From: Pseudomonadota bacterium
GTDB taxonomy: Bacteria; Myxococcota; Bradymonadia; UBA4248
DNA: 14,420 nucleotides
NCBI GenBank assembly: GCA_017629415.1
Contig: JAGBXG010000241.1
Span: 1 to 14,420, forward strand
Direction: 5' to 3'
Below, piece after piece: positions 14,273 to 14,420 of this stretch. The notes beneath the pieces were generated by a model. It made no database searches. It was not told the origin of the DNA and saw only the letters and a program-made list of their open reading frames with translations. The position numbers were made by a program, and so were the translations under genes. The stretch's first letter is position 1, and every line of letters begins with the position of its first letter.

Positions 14273-14420
14273 ATGGGACTACCGAAAATGCCACAAGAAA
14301 TCATAAATCGCTTAAAGGACTCAATGAGGACTTCAACACCGATCAAAAGTTTGCTCACAGAGACCTTAAATTTAATCGCTGAAGCAGAATTTGAAGCACA
14401 AATCGGTGTAAAACCTTATG
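14273..14420 (+). CDS. IS256/Mutator-family transposase, N-terminal fragment (continues beyond window)
   Basis: Only the first 49 codons are present. The ATG has a strong AAGGAG six bases upstream. The helix around residues 28-48, LLTETLNLIAEAEFEAQIG followed by VKPY, matches the conserved N-terminal pattern of Mutator-type transposases (leucine-rich helix, then AEaEfeaxiGaxpYER). The DDE catalytic residues lie further on and cannot be checked, so neither intactness nor activity is known. It is the only plus-strand gene in the window and points away from ftsH. Confidence 0.75.
   Translation, partial: MGLPKMPQEIINRLKDSMRTSTPIKSLLTETLNLIAEAEFEAQIGVKPY

Larger units (their letters stand above)
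14141..14420 (+). mobile_element. Left end of an IS256/Mutator-type insertion sequence (runs off window)
   Basis: Contains a transposase start and, at its outer end, AGTGTA (14149-14154) and TACACT (14165-14170) as part of a likely terminal inverted repeat (GTGTAAAAAAAGTGGTACAC). The exact first base is uncertain within about 14141-14150. Sequence left of it is module C; the matching right end and target duplication lie outside. Confidence 0.65.

Overview
The window reads as chromosomal DNA of a Gram-negative bacterium, most likely of the former Deltaproteobacteria (Myxococcota- or Desulfobacterota-like). This is inferred from gene order: ftsH-folP-cdaA-cdaR in a row, and an Fo-only ATP synthase cluster (atpZ-atpI-atpB-atpE) split from the F1 genes. 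All convincing chromosomal genes lie on the minus strand. The only plus-strand gene is a transposase that runs off the right edge.

Layout, right to left (the direction of transcription). 14141-14420 is the left end of an IS256/Mutator-type insertion sequence whose start abuts a palindromic repeat. 13737-14140 is non-coding and full of hairpins. ftsH (13736-11736) ends in a strong terminator. Then folP, cdaA and cdaR overlap one another (11621-8889): folate synthesis, c-di-AMP synthesis and the membrane regulator of the cyclase; no glmM follows. 8610-8888 is repeat-filled. Next come an exported HEAT-type alpha-helical repeat protein, a small membrane protein with a six-cysteine tail, and an EamA-family transporter (8609-5011). 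Then rpsU stands alone with its own promoter and terminator, followed by mtaB (tRNA methylthiotransferase). Last is the Fo cluster atpZ-atpI-atpB-atpE (2583-275), closed by a terminator.

How the genes work together: atpZ/atpI/atpB/atpE build or stabilise the membrane rotor-stator of ATP synthase, and subunit c has a Gln/Glu-Ser/Tyr spacing that recalls Na+-binding rings. FtsH is membrane quality control. CdaA makes c-di-AMP and CdaR probably controls it. MtaB and S21 serve translation.

The most unusual content is in the intergenic spaces. They are mosaics of at least three palindromic repeat modules (here called A, B and C) combined differently at each site. Module C folds into a long hairpin with one conserved bulged G, and its arms change in a compensating way between copies. 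Also worth a second look are an 8-codon leader ORF that ends inside the transposase ribosome binding site, the cysteine-tailed membrane protein with its exported repeat-protein neighbour, and a possible 48-codon ORF overlapping the end of mtaB. No wholly new multi-gene system is evident.
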